A DNA stretch of 64,000 nucleotides, taken from assembly GCF_021347895.1 (NCBI RefSeq), contig NC_067129.1, positions 31,905,690 to 31,969,689 of the forward strand, in the 5' to 3' direction. This stretch comes from Acanthochromis polyacanthus. Lineage: Eukaryota > Chordata > Actinopteri > Pomacentridae. A program made the position numbers and the translations under genes. Of the stretch, positions 53,582 through 64,000 are shown piece after piece. Every line of letters starts with the position of its first letter. Within the stretch, counting starts at the first letter, position 1. The notes under the pieces are model-generated. The model did not search any database, was not told where the DNA came from, and worked only from the letters and a program-made list of their open reading frames with translations.

Positions 53582-54807
53582 ATGGCAAAGCATCCTCAGT
53601 ACCTTGACTTTGAAGACCCCCAAAATGACACTGACTTTGCAGCTCTCCCGAGACTGACTGTTACAAGACATGCAAATGTTGACCTTGAACACAAAGTAAA
53701 AAGCTTACAGGCCACAGTTGACATGCTTCAGCAGTACCTACATGAGTCTCTTGATCTACAGTGAAAATTTTGGAGCTCTGGGACAGAGATGACAAGTTAG
53801 CTGCTACTAAACCCACTGACGACCCCCTCAATCCCCTCCCAGTAGCTGCCTCAACCCCCTACACCCCTGCTCCTCTTACCAAGGTACCTCCATACTCTGA
53901 TGTGGCATCACAATCTCATGCTAAAGCCATTGAGGATATGAACCATCAACATTCAAACTGTCTCGAACTTGCTAATACGACCAGGGTCCTAGCAGCTGCT
54001 TTGCACCAAGCTAAACTGGAGCCTCCTGTGTTTGCTAGGAACGGTGTGATCCATCCAGAGGACTGACTCCATTCTGGTAGTACTTACAGGTCCTCTCTTG
54101 AACTGTCAGATGCTCAGATCCTTAGGGAGCTGCCACGCTTCCTATCTGGAGAGGCAAAGAAATGGTTCAGTGTGCTCAATAATCATATTGGTAAATGGAC
54201 AGATTTTTGTGTGTTATTCAGAACGGTCTTCCTCCCCTCTGATAACCAAGAACGTGTGATGAGAGGCATCCTTGACCGCGTCCAGGGTCCTGAGGAGCCC
54301 CTACCCACATTTGTAGCCCACATGCTCGGTGAGTTCAAGAAATTGAGGAACCCCCCATCTGATGTAGAGCAAATAGAACTGATCTGTAAGCACGCTCAGG
54401 AGAAATACAGAGTTGCTCTGTTTGGCACGTGTGTTGACTCAGTCATTGACCTGATGTTGAGAGCACATGAACTCCACTCTGTTCTTGGCCCCAATACCAT
54501 GCTGCTTCCTCGTTCTCAGGCAAAGAGGATAAATGATGGTGGCACCCACTGCTTCAAATGCTCCATGCCAGGTTTTACATCCCGCACCTGCCCTAACTGC
54601 TCCATTACCCCAAGGGTTCCCCTGAGTCCTCCCAAGTCCACACCTGAACCTCCCCTAACTGAGCCTCAAGGCCTGAACTCCAACACTGTTGGTGCAAGTA
54701 CGGCTGAGGGTGGCTCAGCATCGGAGCTGAGACACTCTAGTAGGAAGCAGGGAAACTTCCAAGGGAGGAGGTCATTTCGCAGAGGCAACCCTCCCCCCAG
54801 GCACTGA
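53582..54807 (+). pseudogene. Gypsy gag, interrupted
   Basis: The frame starts at 53582 (MAKHPQYLDFEDPQND) with a heptad-like stretch VDLEHKVKSLQATVDMLQQ. It shifts frame near 53760, meets a stop at 54064-54066, and resumes to 54807. The later part has a capsid-like region (PLPTFVAHMLGEFKKLRNP) and a C-x2-C-x9-C nucleocapsid relic, CFKCSMPGFTSRTC, where the usual histidine is not found. With these lesions the copy could not make a complete capsid protein itself. Confidence 0.75.
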
Positions 54808-54848
54808 CTCCACCTCCCCTAATTCCTCTTGTTCCAGATGAGCAGCCT

Positions 54849-57542
54849 GTGCTCAATCACGCTGAGGATAGGACGTCGCTGTCTCCATGGAACACCCCAT
54901 TTAGAGTTAAAGTGAACTTTAAAGGTGCAGCGATGGACACCACACTTGACACAGGAGCCTCAGTTTCAGCTGTGAGGGCGGACTTGATTTCAGAAAACAA
55001 TCAGAGCAAACATGCTACTACAGCCCGGTCAGGTTTACCCCTTCTCCTTGCAAATAACACGTACTGTGACCCACTGGGAATCACCTGGCTTACCATCGGA
55101 TTTATGGGCAAGCGTTTCTACCGGAGATTTGTGGTGATCCCTGAGCTATCCTCCCCCATCGTTTTGGGAATGGACTTTATGATACGTACCTCACTGACCA
55201 TACATGTACCTACCAGAACAGTGATAATGGATGACAATCAACCTTTCCCTGATGATCCTGAGGATGACAGGCCAGACTCTTGTGACTTTGGATCTGGAAC
55301 TATGATGTTTCTTGATGTTTCACCATCGGCCTTACGTGACAAAGTTGAAGAAGCTTGCTTGGTGAAAGAGGAAAAAGCTGAACTGTTAAGGTTGCTTGAG
55401 AACTACAGTGATCTATTTGATGGTCACTTGGGCCGCACATCACTGGCTGAGCATGTTATTGATACAGGAGATGCAAAATCTGTTAACCTCCCTCCTTACC
55501 GCACTTCACCCATGAAAAAGAAAATCATCGAGGAACAGGTTCAGAAGATGTTAAAGGAGGACATCATTGAGCCAGCATCAGGGCCATGGTCTGCTCCTGT
55601 TGTCATTGTAAACAGACCCCAATGTGAGCCAAGATTTTGTGTGGATTTTCGAGGTCTCAACCAACTGACTGGGAAAGACTCATATCCACTCCCACGTGTG
55701 GATGAATCCCTTGACTTCCTGTCCAGAGGGAGGTTCATTTCCACTCTAGATCTTGCTCAGGGTTATTGGCAAGTGGCTGTTGCTGAGGAGTCAAGACCAA
55801 AAACAGCTTTTGTCACACACTGCGGACTGTTCCAGTTCAGAGTCCTCCCCTTTGGCCTCTGTAACGCTCCAGCGACTTTTCAGAGGCTCATGAACACAGT
55901 CCTTGCTGGCCTTATTTACAAGTCCTGCGCAGTTTACCTCGATGACATTGTTGTCGCCTCTCCAACCTTTGAACAGCACCTAGCAGATCTGGAGGAGGTC
56001 TTGGCAAGATTAAAATCAGCTGGACTGTCCCTAAAACCAAGCAAATGCCAGTTCTGCCTCAGTGAGCTCACCTTCCTTGGTTACCGTGTCACTCCATCTG
56101 GCATATACCCTGATCCTGACAAAGTCAGAACCGTGATGGACTTTAAAGTGCCAACCTCTGCAAAGCACGTGCGACAGTTCCTTGGCCTGTCAGGTTACTA
56201 TCGACACTTCGTAAAGGACTATGCTCGTCATGCAGAGCCGTTCTTCGCACTTACAAAGAAGGATACACCTTTCAGCTGGGACAGTACATGTCAAGCAGCC
56301 TTGGATTTGTTGAAAAAATGCATCATTTCTGCACCTGTTCTAAGGTTTCCCAACTTTGAACACCCCTTCTTCATCCACACTGATGCATGTGATGCTGGAC
56401 TTGGTGCTGCACTAATGCAGAAAGACGATGAAGGCAAAGATGTTGCTGTAGCATATGCTAGCCGTGCGCTACACAAGTCTGAAAAACCATACTCCACTCC
56501 AGAAAAGGAGTGTTTGGCTGTCATTTGGGCCTTGGAACACTTCAGGCCGTACATAGAGGGTCTACATGTCACCATTTACTCTGATCACAGCAGCCTGAGA
56601 TGGCTGATGTCTCGCCCGAATCCATCTGGCAGACTCGCCAGATGGTCCCTCCGCCTCCAAGACTTTGACTTCAGCATTGTTCACAAACCCGGTGAGCGTA
56701 ACAAAGTGCCTGATGCACTCTCACGCAACCCTCTCCCAGCTACAGATGCTCCGATGGATCTCTTACCGGCTCATGCTGTCATTGGCAGCCTTGATCTTCG
56801 TACTCTGCCTTTGGTAGTGTTGGCAGACCGCTCTCAGGTACAACAGCTGCAGCTGGATGACCCTGTAACTGGGGATTTGCTCCGTGAATTGGAGGAAAGC
56901 AGTCAGGATGAGGACAATAATGATCTCTCCCAGTATGCTGCTCTGGATGGACTGCTCTACTTTCACGACCCAAAAACTAAATGTGGTCTACATCCACTCA
57001 AGCAAATGAAGCTCTATGCTCCAACTGCCATCCGTGGTAGTCTGCTGAGGTATTATCATGACCACCCAACAGCTGGACACCTGGGTGCTTCAAAAACACT
57101 GGCTCGCCTGAGACTGAGGTTCTTCTGGCCAAACATGGCCTCTGATGTCAAGAAGTATGCTGTCTCTTGTTCAGTGTGCCAGACCACTAAGCCAAGTCAA
57201 AGAAAGCCAGCTGGCCTCATGGTCCCCATTCAACCACAGAGACCATGGGAATATACCGGTGTGGACTATGTCGGACCCCTGCCATGCACACCGAGTGGTA
57301 ATGCCTACATCATTGTCTTTGTGGATTATTTTTCAAAATGGATCGAAGTCAGTGCAGTGAGAGAGGCTACGACACAGGTTGCAGCCAATAAGTTCATCAG
57401 TGATGTCTTTGCTAGACATGGTGCCCCCTCATTCCTTATCTCTGACAGAGGAACACCATTCGTGAGTGAACTCTTTGAGCATGTTGTTTCAACATTAGGG
57501 ACTGAGCACAGCGGCTTATCATCCACAAACAAATGCCACTGA
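54849..57542 (+). pseudogene. Gypsy pol: protease, RT, RNase H, integrase (frameshifted)
   Basis: A continuous frame of 897 codons. Protease has DTGASVSAV (about 54948). Reverse transcriptase has YPLPRVDESLDFL, the STLDLAQGYWQV block, FGLCNAPATFQRLMN and catalytic YLDD (about 55935). RNase H has FIHTDACDAGLGA and SDHSSLRWL. Integrase has the zinc-binding H..H..C..C region (HDHPTAGHLGASK ... SCSVCQ, 57060-57180) and the first two catalytic acids (TGVDYVGPLP, SDRGTPFVSE). Around 57505-57515 the frame shifts and stops at 57542; the rest of integrase continues in another frame. Confidence 0.9.
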
Positions 57543-57546
57543 ACGA

Positions 57547-58488
57547 GTGAATCGAACTCTCAAAACAGCCATTCGTGCCTATGTGGGTGACAAACATACT
57601 GCATGGGACAAGTACATTCCTCAGATCTGTTTTGCACTGCGCACTGCACATCATGAAAGCACAGGTTTAAGTCCCTCCATGATGTTGTATGGACGAGAGT
57701 TAAACACTCCCCTTGATCTGGTCACTCAACCCTCCAGTGATAGTGTTGATGATCCTGGTGTCCCCTATCCTGAAAGCCTCAGGGCCTCACTTCAGGAAGC
57801 GCATGACCACGCCCGAGCTGTGCTGAATGAGAGCCACAAACGTCAAAAACCCTATTACGATCTGAGATGCCATCATGCCTCCTACAACATTGGAAATCTT
57901 GTTAGAGCTAAATCCGACCCCAGATCAGATGCCCTGACCAATTTTACAGCAAAGTTGGCCCCACTTTACACTGGCCCCTACCGCATTTCCCAGAAGTTGT
58001 CTGATGTGAACTACAGACTCGCCAGAAACGACACAGGAACAGATGCAGATGTTTTCCATGTGGTGAATCTGCTACCGTTTCATACGTGGGACACAGCCTC
58101 TCCCCGTGGACGGACAAGACATGTGCCTGCTGATTGCTGGAGCCCTAAGTTTGTGGACAGTGATCTGCCCCCTGACCTGGATGTCCCAGAGCCAAGCAGT
58201 TCGAACATCACCATCCCTGAAGCCGCAGATGTCCCCATGTCTCTCCCTGATGACGAACATGACTGGAACACCGACTCTAATAGGACTTACTCTACACCGA
58301 CTTCAGTAAATGACGCTGCCACGATGGCTCATGACTCCCAGACCTACAACTTGCCTTTGACTGACATGGTTCCCGTGCCTGCTGAACACTACAACTTGAG
58401 ACCAAGACATGTCCCCAGAGTGACCTCTGGATGGTCAGACACCAGATGGACTAATGCTTTCCACACTGACCGGCTTGACTTGAAGTAA
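57547..58488 (+). pseudogene. Gypsy integrase C-terminal part
   Basis: This is the continuation of the pol frame after the shift, 313 codons. It starts inside the integrase core after the third acidic residue (NRTLKTAIRAYVGDKHTAWD), followed by FALRTAHHESTGLSPSMMLYG and the GPYRISQKLSDVNYRL module near 57975-58020. The last 130 residues are proline/aspartate-rich with NLRPRHVPRV near the end. I see no chromodomain, unlike the outer element. Confidence 0.85.
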
Positions 58489-58864
58489 TGCTTTTGAGGT
58501 TCTTAAGTGTGTGTTGATATCATGCCCAAAAACGGCATTACTGATTTTGTTCCTTGTGCAACATGTGAGAGAGATTGTGAATGTTGCCTTGTTTAGTTTT
58601 CAGACTGTTTCCTGTTATAGTTAAGGACTTTTCTCATTCAAGAGTCAATTGTTGAAAAAAAAGAAAAAGGGGGGAAATTCACCATTGTTGCTTGTTTGAA
58701 TACTTTTTATTATTTTTGCTTGTAACATCTTTGTGGACTTACACATTATTCAGTACTGACATGTATGCCAGATACTGTGGTGCTTCACAGATTGCAACCC
58801 TGTTTGGTTTGGACATCTTAAATGCTTTAGCATTTATGTAAGTATTTTAAGTATGGACTGTCTC

Positions 58865-60735
58865 TGTCAGGGCTCCCTCCTCACCCCCGTCCTTCCCACC
58901 TGACATCCCCAAATACCCCTTTTCCCCATCTGTTTCCTCCCTCTCACGCTCCTCTCCCCCTCTAACACTCCTCTGCCCTGTCTGTCTGTCTGGCTGTCTC
59001 CCATCCGCTCCTCTGCCCTGTCTGGCTGTCTCCCATCCGCTCCTCTGCCCTGTCTCTCCCCCTGCAGCTTGGTGCCTGAGTGGAGTCAGCTTCCCAGCTG
59101 ACTCCACTCAGGCAATCAACCACCTCCACGGCTCCCGGACAGCTGAGGGACATCATGCTGATTAATCACCTCTGCAATAAGAACCGGCTCATCCTTCCAC
59201 TCCCTGCCAGATTGTTGAACAAGAACCACGCATCAGCTGTCCGGGATCCCCGCCATCCTCCTTCCCCTCTGGCTCTCCCCAGACCAATCTTCACCGGTTT
59301 CCCCTTCCTGGACCCCCACTCCTGCCTGGACCCCCACTCATGCCTGGACCCCCACTCCTGCTTGGACCCTTCTGTCCCTGCCTGGAACCCCTCTGCTCCT
59401 GCACCCTGGATTTCCCCCCTCCGTGCCATTATTCACCCCCCTACAATAAATCAGTGTCATTCAGCCAGCCTTGGTAGTGTGGCTCTCTGCTCGGGTTCAC
59501 CCGCTTGCCGTGACAGAACAATCTGGCCATAAAATGGACCCGGAGAGCCCACTATCGAGACTGGACCTGCCCACCCCACTGGACATAATGCACACCGTCG
59601 CCAGCCAAGGAACCCTGTTGAGCCAACACCACCAGACCCTCCGTGCGCTCACCGAGACTTATCAATGAATGCATACTCAACTCACCGTGTTAGCCAACCA
59701 AATATCACAGGTAGCTCCTGACCCGGTCCTCATAATCCAGTACAGCCAAGCTTTACAGGACGTTGCTGCCACAAAGGCACTATTGGACAATTTCACCACT
59801 CAGCTAAATCAAGTCACCTCGTCCCTACCCCAGTTTTCTGCCACCCAGTCCCCACCAAATTCTCCTCTGCCAGTTCAACCAACCCCGGAGCCAGCAGGCA
59901 CCCTGAGTGGAACTCAGAGCACGTCTGTGGATCTGTTCTCCTCCTGCGAGGAGCACAGCATTTTTTTCAATGTGCTGTACGAATTGTGGGAGAAATGGAG
60001 AGAAGACCCTAATGACTCTTGCATAACCCTGGGCCGCAAGATAGCCAACCAGCGACCCTGGTTAACCGGCCACTTACCTGATTATATTCGGGGTTTCCTG
60101 AGCACCTCCCTGGCCGACCCGCCCGCCGACTCCTCTGGTAGTCGACCAGGCCCCGCCGATGCACCAGTTAGGGGGCCAGCCACTAAGCGACCTGGTCGCA
60201 GGAGGCGCAACGAAACTTCCCACCCTCCAGCTGAAGTGAAGTCCCTGGCCTTGTGTTCAGTCCTGCCCCCGGAGGGGCTCCAGTCCCCCAACTTCCCAGC
60301 TGACTCCACTCAGGCAATCAACCACCTCCACGGCTCCCGGACAGCTGAGGGACATCATGCTGATTAATCACCTCTGCAATAAGAACCGGCTCATCCTTCC
60401 TCTCCCTGCCAGATTGTTGAACAAGAACCACGCATCAGCTGTCCGGGATCCCCGCCATCCTCCTTCCCCTCCGGCTCTCCCCAGACCAATCTTCACCGGT
60501 TTCCCCTTCCTGGACCCTCACTCCTGCCTGGACCCCCACTCCTGCCTGGACCCTCACTCATGCCTGGACCCCCACTCCTGCTTGGACCCTTCTGTCCCTG
60601 CCTGGAACCCCTCCGCTCCTGCACCCTGGATTTCCCCCCTCCGTGCCATTATTCACCCCCCTACAATAAATCACTGTCATTCAGCCAGCCTTGGTAGTGT
60701 GGCTCTCTGCTCGGGTCCACCCGCTCGCCGTGACA
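58865..60735 (+). mobile_element. Third nested gypsy, internally deleted
   Basis: A 651 bp 5' LTR (58865-59515, TGTCAGGG...CGTGACA) and a partial 3' LTR (60297-60735, same end) are flanked by a perfect GTCTC duplication (58860-58864 and 60736-60740). Each LTR has tandem 18 bp units based on CTGGACCCCCACTCCTGC, and the unit number differs between the two. Only a gag-like region lies between them (59533-60280). Pol and the first 230 bp or so of the 3' LTR are missing, so a deletion joined gag to the LTR. Confidence 0.88.
59533..60282 (+). pseudogene. Gag-like remnant of the third gypsy
   Basis: The frame begins MDPESPLSRLDLPTPLDIMH, has a helical stretch with SQHHQTLRALTETYQ, is interrupted by a stop at 59666-59668, and continues QLTVLANQISQVAPDPVL onwards. 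Further residues are Pro/Ser-rich and then basic (TKRPGRRRRNE). The start resembles gag of sushi-type gypsy elements. It is incomplete. Confidence 0.6.
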
Positions 60736-61356
60736 GTCTCAGAGCGTACGGCTGAGGTCAGCCTTTGTCTTACTAGGGGGGCATATGTAACAGTTAAGGT
60801 TGTGTGATGTACCTTTAAGAAAGACTGTACAACGCCACCAGAGGGGGCGGTTGTCATCTTTTTTCAGTCTGAGTGGCACTCTCGTTATGGACGCATTCCT
60901 GACGCTGAGCTCTCATATTTATTTTCTACCACTGGACTCACAAGTGATGTATGGATTCGTACCAGCTATTTTGTTTGTATGATAAAATAGCAGCCGTGTA
61001 ACCGGGCTTGGTAAGGTTATGTCTGCCTTTTTGTTGTAATAAACAAGCACATTGTGGAGACCCCAGACCTGCGTGGCTGTACACTTTTGTGTACGTTTCG
61101 TAACTTCCAACGCTCTCAAAACTTCACTAAATACGGAAATACGGATCCAGACCCATCACAACTGCTAGGGCAGCTCATAGTCTTGTGCCTTTTGCAATCT
61201 CAGTCCCTGGATTATTTCTGGTTTTACTTTTCCAGCAACCTTTTGTAGTTCAGGTATTCTTGTATCTTGCATTCTGTAAAATAAAAACTTTTGTTTTATA
61301 CCTTCATGCTCTGTCTCATTTCCTGTGCCTGAGCCTCTTGAAACCATAACACTGTA

Positions 61357-62019
61357 TGGTCTTTGATTTTACTATTTCATTATTTACAGTCATTCTGAAC
61401 AATTTTAAAGTCATTTTCGATTATTTTCTCAGTAACTTTTCAAGTTTTTTAGATTAATTTAGGAAAATCTTTGAGTCATTATTAATACTTAATTACCAGT
61501 TTTGAGATTGTTGGGAAAAATATGACTCTTTAGTATATACGTTTTTAGTTATTCTGTACAAGTTTCAAGTTATTTTTGACAATTTTTTTCTATTTTGATA
61601 AATTTGGGAAAGTTTTTAGTCATGTTGGACAAGCTGAAACTGATTTTGGCAAAAAGAAATTTGAACCATTTTGGATGAATTTCAAATCATTTTGGAGCTC
61701 ACCTCAACATTCAGTTTTGTCACTTCTGTGAATCTCTACAACAGAGGAAAAGTAGTTGGCAAGTTGAGATGGACATTTATTAAGAAGCTACTGTTGCTAC
61801 AGTGTTGGTATCTTAAAATGGCTTACACAGTTTACATTGAAACAACAAACAAGTACAAGCAAAATGTGAAAAAATGGGATATTCAGTTTTGTCCTCATTT
61901 TTTTGTCCTCATGAATCTCCACAACAGAGGCAAAGTAGTTGGGAAAGTTGGCATGAATGGTAGAAAATAGGAAATATCACAGTTTTTACTACCTTTGATG
62001 TTTTGTCTCTCTGTGCCAG
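61357..62019 (+). other. Intron D-E of copy 4, right part
   Basis: The sequence resumes the copy 2 intron (35785 onwards and 36840-37060). A segment AAGAAGCTACTGTTGCTACAGTGTTGG...CAAACAAGTACAAGC (61789-61860) repeats one at 49069-49153, an internal duplication of the intron. No gene. Confidence 0.6.
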
Positions 62020-63744
62020 ACCTCAGACTGGTTCTTGTTGGGAGGACTGGATCAGGGAAGAGCTCCAGTGGAAACATCATACTGGGAAGAGACGCCTTCA
62101 GTACTGGTGGTGCTGCTGCAGGTAACACTGGATATTTACTTCATGTGGAGCCACCTTTTATCCAGTATTGGATGTTGATTCCATATTTGCTGTTTTTATA
62201 GTTTTTATCCGAAAAATGTTTCCTACCATGAATTTGTCAATCTACTTGTCCTACAGCTGCTCATAGTTTTTTGTAGAGATCGGCCAACTGGTGTGACAAG
62301 GATAATGGAAACTTGTCTGGGGTCACTTATGACCCCAGAAAGATGTATAGGTTTTTCACTATTGTAGGCCTTAGTTTTATTTATTTATTTCTACCTCTAA
62401 TCGCTATATTTCAGTGTTTTGCAGTGCACTATAGCTGGCAGACCTACATTTTTAGCCACAGCTGCCCTGGGGCAGACTGACTGGCTGCCAATCCACTCCT
62501 ACAACCCCTCTGACCACCACCAACATTACACAGCATACATATGCATACACCAGTGTAAGTGGCAGCACTGGAGGTAAGGTGGGCAAAGTGTCTTGCATTG
62601 GACGAACGGCTCTGCCACCTGAGCCACAGCCGTCCCTAATCTAAATACTTCTCTGCATGTTACATTGCACACATACAGACAAGATGTTTGTGTAGATTTT
62701 TTTTTATGTGCTTTTGATTTACTATTGAGGAAACAAAAGGAATAAAGTTTTAAAAGAAGTGGCAGACAAAGCGTCTCTGAATAAATGTTATTGCATTCTT
62801 ACAATGCGTCATATTGTTCATATGGTTTTACTTTAGCTCTGAGTCAAAAATGATTAAAATCCATGAATAATTACTGAAGGATATTTTAGAATATCCATCT
62901 TAAATGCAGTGGAGTGGAATAGGTAAGAAAGCACAAAAAGAGGCACTAAAGTAGACGTATTCCTGTGTAAAATAGAGTGGGGTCATAAATGACCCCAGTC
63001 GTTCATTTTAGTCGCTAAAATAGCTTGGTCGCTTGAGGATTAATAGAAATTGAATGTTTAAATTTCATTATTTGTGAATGAAAGCATTACAGCTGAGTGA
63101 TTCTATGCATAAGACACTTCTGTGTTCTCTCTACTTCCTGTTTATTCTGTTTCCATAGAGGTGCTGGACTTTATATTGCAGTTACAAAGTGAGAAAAAAC
63201 AGTGAGAAGAAGATGAAACGGGAGCAAAAACACACCCAGAAACTGCTAAGAATTCACATGTGAACTGTGATTGTTCTACTCAGGGAACGCTCAGTGCTGC
63301 CCACAGACAAAGAAGGTGTTCGACTGGAAAGTGACCATCATCGACACTCCTGGACTCTCGGAAACACGTGAAGTGAAGACGGAGATCAAGAGATGCGTCG
63401 ACATGTTGGAGGGGCCCCACGCCTTCCTGCTGGTCATCAAGATGGGGCCCCAAATCAGTGATGAACAAGATGCTGTGAAGCAGATGGAGGAGATCTTTGG
63501 AGAGAATATCTGGAGGTACACCTATGTAGTCCTCACCTACGACAATCAGTTGGAGATGGAGGTCCAGATTCGGGAAGAAAACAAAACTGAGCTGAAGAAG
63601 ATCCTCCCCGGTGGAGTGGAAGACAGATGCTACGTCCTCAAAGACAAGCAGCAGGTCTGGGATCTGCTGGACGAGGTGGCCAAGACTGTCATTCAGGGTA
63701 ACACCACAGATGTTGATGGTGCAGTTTTGGGCAGAAGAAAATAA
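62020..63744 (+). CDS. Copy 4 exons E and F: AIG1/GIMAP-type GTPase
   Basis: Exon E 62020-62121 (LRLVLVGRTGSGKSSSGN, intact P-loop) and exon F 63284-63744. Exon F begins GNAQCC, where copy 1 has GNT, so the presumed G2 threonine is alanine. VTIIDTPGLSE is G3, HAFLLVIKMGPQISDEQ a conserved core strand, and YVVLTYDNQLE stands at G4. The domain ends DLLDEVAKTVIQG, then a short tail with VDGAVLGRRK and the stop. The GTPase part is 187 residues, a little short for the family, and no transmembrane segment follows. With A-D the product is 514 residues. A further exon using the donor-like CAGGGTAAC near 63695 cannot be excluded. Confidence 0.7.
62300..63045. repeat. MITE-like repeat in intron E-F with SINE fragment
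   Basis: Two GGGGTCAYTTATGACCCC-type palindromes (62317-62336 and about 62971-62988) and a right end GCTTGAGGATTAA suggest a non-autonomous DNA element with a TTAA-type terminus. The left end is not clear. A SINE piece lies inside it. Confidence 0.4.
62432..62637 (-). mobile_element. SINE fragment related to the 39 kb SINE
   Basis: The minus strand starts GGGACGGCTGTGGCTCAGGTGG (box A) and has CAAGACACTTTGCCCACC and CACTGGTGTATG, as in the SINE at 39090. Box B and the 3' tail are missing or changed. Confidence 0.6.
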
Positions 63745-63900
63745 TTTTTTAATGCACTGATTTATTTCACAGACGTATAAAATCAAGAGTATTTTTCAGT
63801 TAGTGGCTTTATTGTATTTTTAACAAAAGAACACATCACAAAATCAAAAAAAAATATGCCTATATGTTAAGTGAAGGTCACACAAAGAGAAAACAACTTT
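63745..63900 (+). other. 3' UTR and end region of copy 4
   Basis: TTTAATGCACTGA, ACAGACG and GGCTTTATTGTATTTTTAA match the sequence after the copy 2 stop (38444-38540), so this is conserved 3' UTR. A clear AATAAA is not seen; ACGTATAAAATC near 63772 might serve. To the window end there is nothing else recognisable. Confidence 0.5.
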
Positions 63901-64000
63901 TCCTGAAATCATTGTTAGTATAACCTTGAACAACTGATATCCAGGAAGTTTGAGGTGTTGACTCTTTTAGCAATGTCTTTTCTGCTGCATGTTTAGAAAC

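Larger units (their letters stand above)
52343..61160 (+). mobile_element. Ty3/gypsy element with 98.9% similar LTRs
   Basis: Two LTRs of 375 bp (52343-52717 and 60786-61160) start TGTAACAG and end CATCACA. They differ at four positions by my reading. ACTG is duplicated at 52339-52342 and 61161-61164. A primer-binding-site-like TGGCGCCCGAAC (52720-52731, tRNA-Lys type) follows the 5' LTR, and a purine tract AGGGGGGCATA precedes the 3' LTR. Inside are a broken gag, a long pol and a separate integrase end; no env. A smaller gypsy is inserted at 58865-60735. The target was the 3' LTR of the chromodomain element. Confidence 0.93.
49446..61351 (+). mobile_element. Chromodomain gypsy element containing two nested gypsies
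   Basis: The outer ends TGTTATG and CATAACA are perfect inverted repeats flanked by CTGTA (49441-49445 and 61352-61356). A 5' LTR start (49446 to about 49710) and a 3' LTR (51806-52342 continuing at 61165-61351) share CCCACTSCTRC-like and AGGTAGCTCTCTC-like words. The internal part is much reduced. A LINE 3' end (about 49715-50200) and a second gypsy (52343-61160) were inserted later. The whole nest lies in intron D-E of gene copy 4; copy 2 keeps the empty site at about 35780. Confidence 0.9.

Noticed and set aside
58847..59429. Minus-strand Gly/Arg/Glu-rich frames
   Set aside because: They are antisense of the C-rich LTR and its 18 bp tandem units in the third gypsy.
52343..61160. Possible endogenous retrovirus with env
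   Set aside because: After integrase only a proline-rich tail, non-coding sequence and a nested gypsy LTR are present; no signal peptide, furin-type site or membrane anchor is seen, so there is no evidence for env.
63271..63786. Minus-strand frame of 168 codons opposite exon F of copy 4
   Set aside because: It is the antisense of a conserved GTPase exon with recognisable splice site and motifs on the plus strand.

Overview
This is vertebrate nuclear DNA, almost certainly from a ray-finned fish (inferred, probably a percomorph). The signs are V-SINE-type SINEs, Tc1, hAT and piggyBac-like DNA transposons, L2/Rex-like, L1-like and RTE-like LINEs, Ty3/gypsy elements, eukaryotic tRNA genes with internal promoters, and spliced genes with long AT-rich introns. 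There are no bacterial operons, ribosome-binding sites or CRISPR arrays.

The backbone is a tandemly duplicated gene family. Each full copy has four exons (A-D) for an N-terminal region of about 328 residues that I do not recognise, followed by two exons (E, F) for an AIG1/GIMAP-type GTPase domain with P-loop and DTPG motifs. The exon phases fit together throughout (A/B 0, B/C 2, C/D 0, D/E 1, E/F 1). Copy 1 (11252-22748) is open for 709 codons. Copy 2 (about 26.6-38.4 kb) is a pseudogene lacking A and B, with a frameshift in C, an altered P-loop in E and a truncated F. Copy 3 (42881-42987) is a fragment of exon A. Copy 4 (43830-63744) is open for 514 codons although its D-E intron has grown to 13 kb. 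Whether A-D and E-F form one mRNA is inferred from phase and repeated order. In copies 2 and 4 exon D could instead end at a nearby in-frame stop.

Layout: 0-3.4 kb holds an apparently intact tRNA-Val(AAC), a nearly intact tRNA-Ser(AGA) and several tRNA pseudogenes, one a Val/Asp chimera. 3.5-6.5 kb is a hAT-like element. 6.8-10.6 kb is LINE, piggyBac-like and tRNA-remnant sequence. 11-23.6 kb is gene copy 1, with an L1-like LINE in its D-E intron and a LINE fragment fused in frame to its last exon. 24-31 kb is a repeat field (V-SINE, L2-like LINE, hAT with a solo LTR). 31-38.5 kb is pseudogene copy 2 with a V-SINE and LINEs. 39-41 kb has SINEs and decayed tRNA-Asp and tRNA-Ser copies. 42-64 kb is copies 3 and 4, with Tc1-in-Tc1 nesting in the A-B intron and three nested gypsy elements in the D-E intron.

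The paralogous copies often keep the empty site of an insertion seen in another copy. This gives a relative order of events: duplication first, then V-SINE, L1-like, solo-LTR and gypsy insertions. The two most notable items are the unrecognised-domain/AIG1 gene family and the uninterrupted reading frame in copy 1 that runs from the GTPase into a LINE-derived SGNH-hydrolase-like domain.
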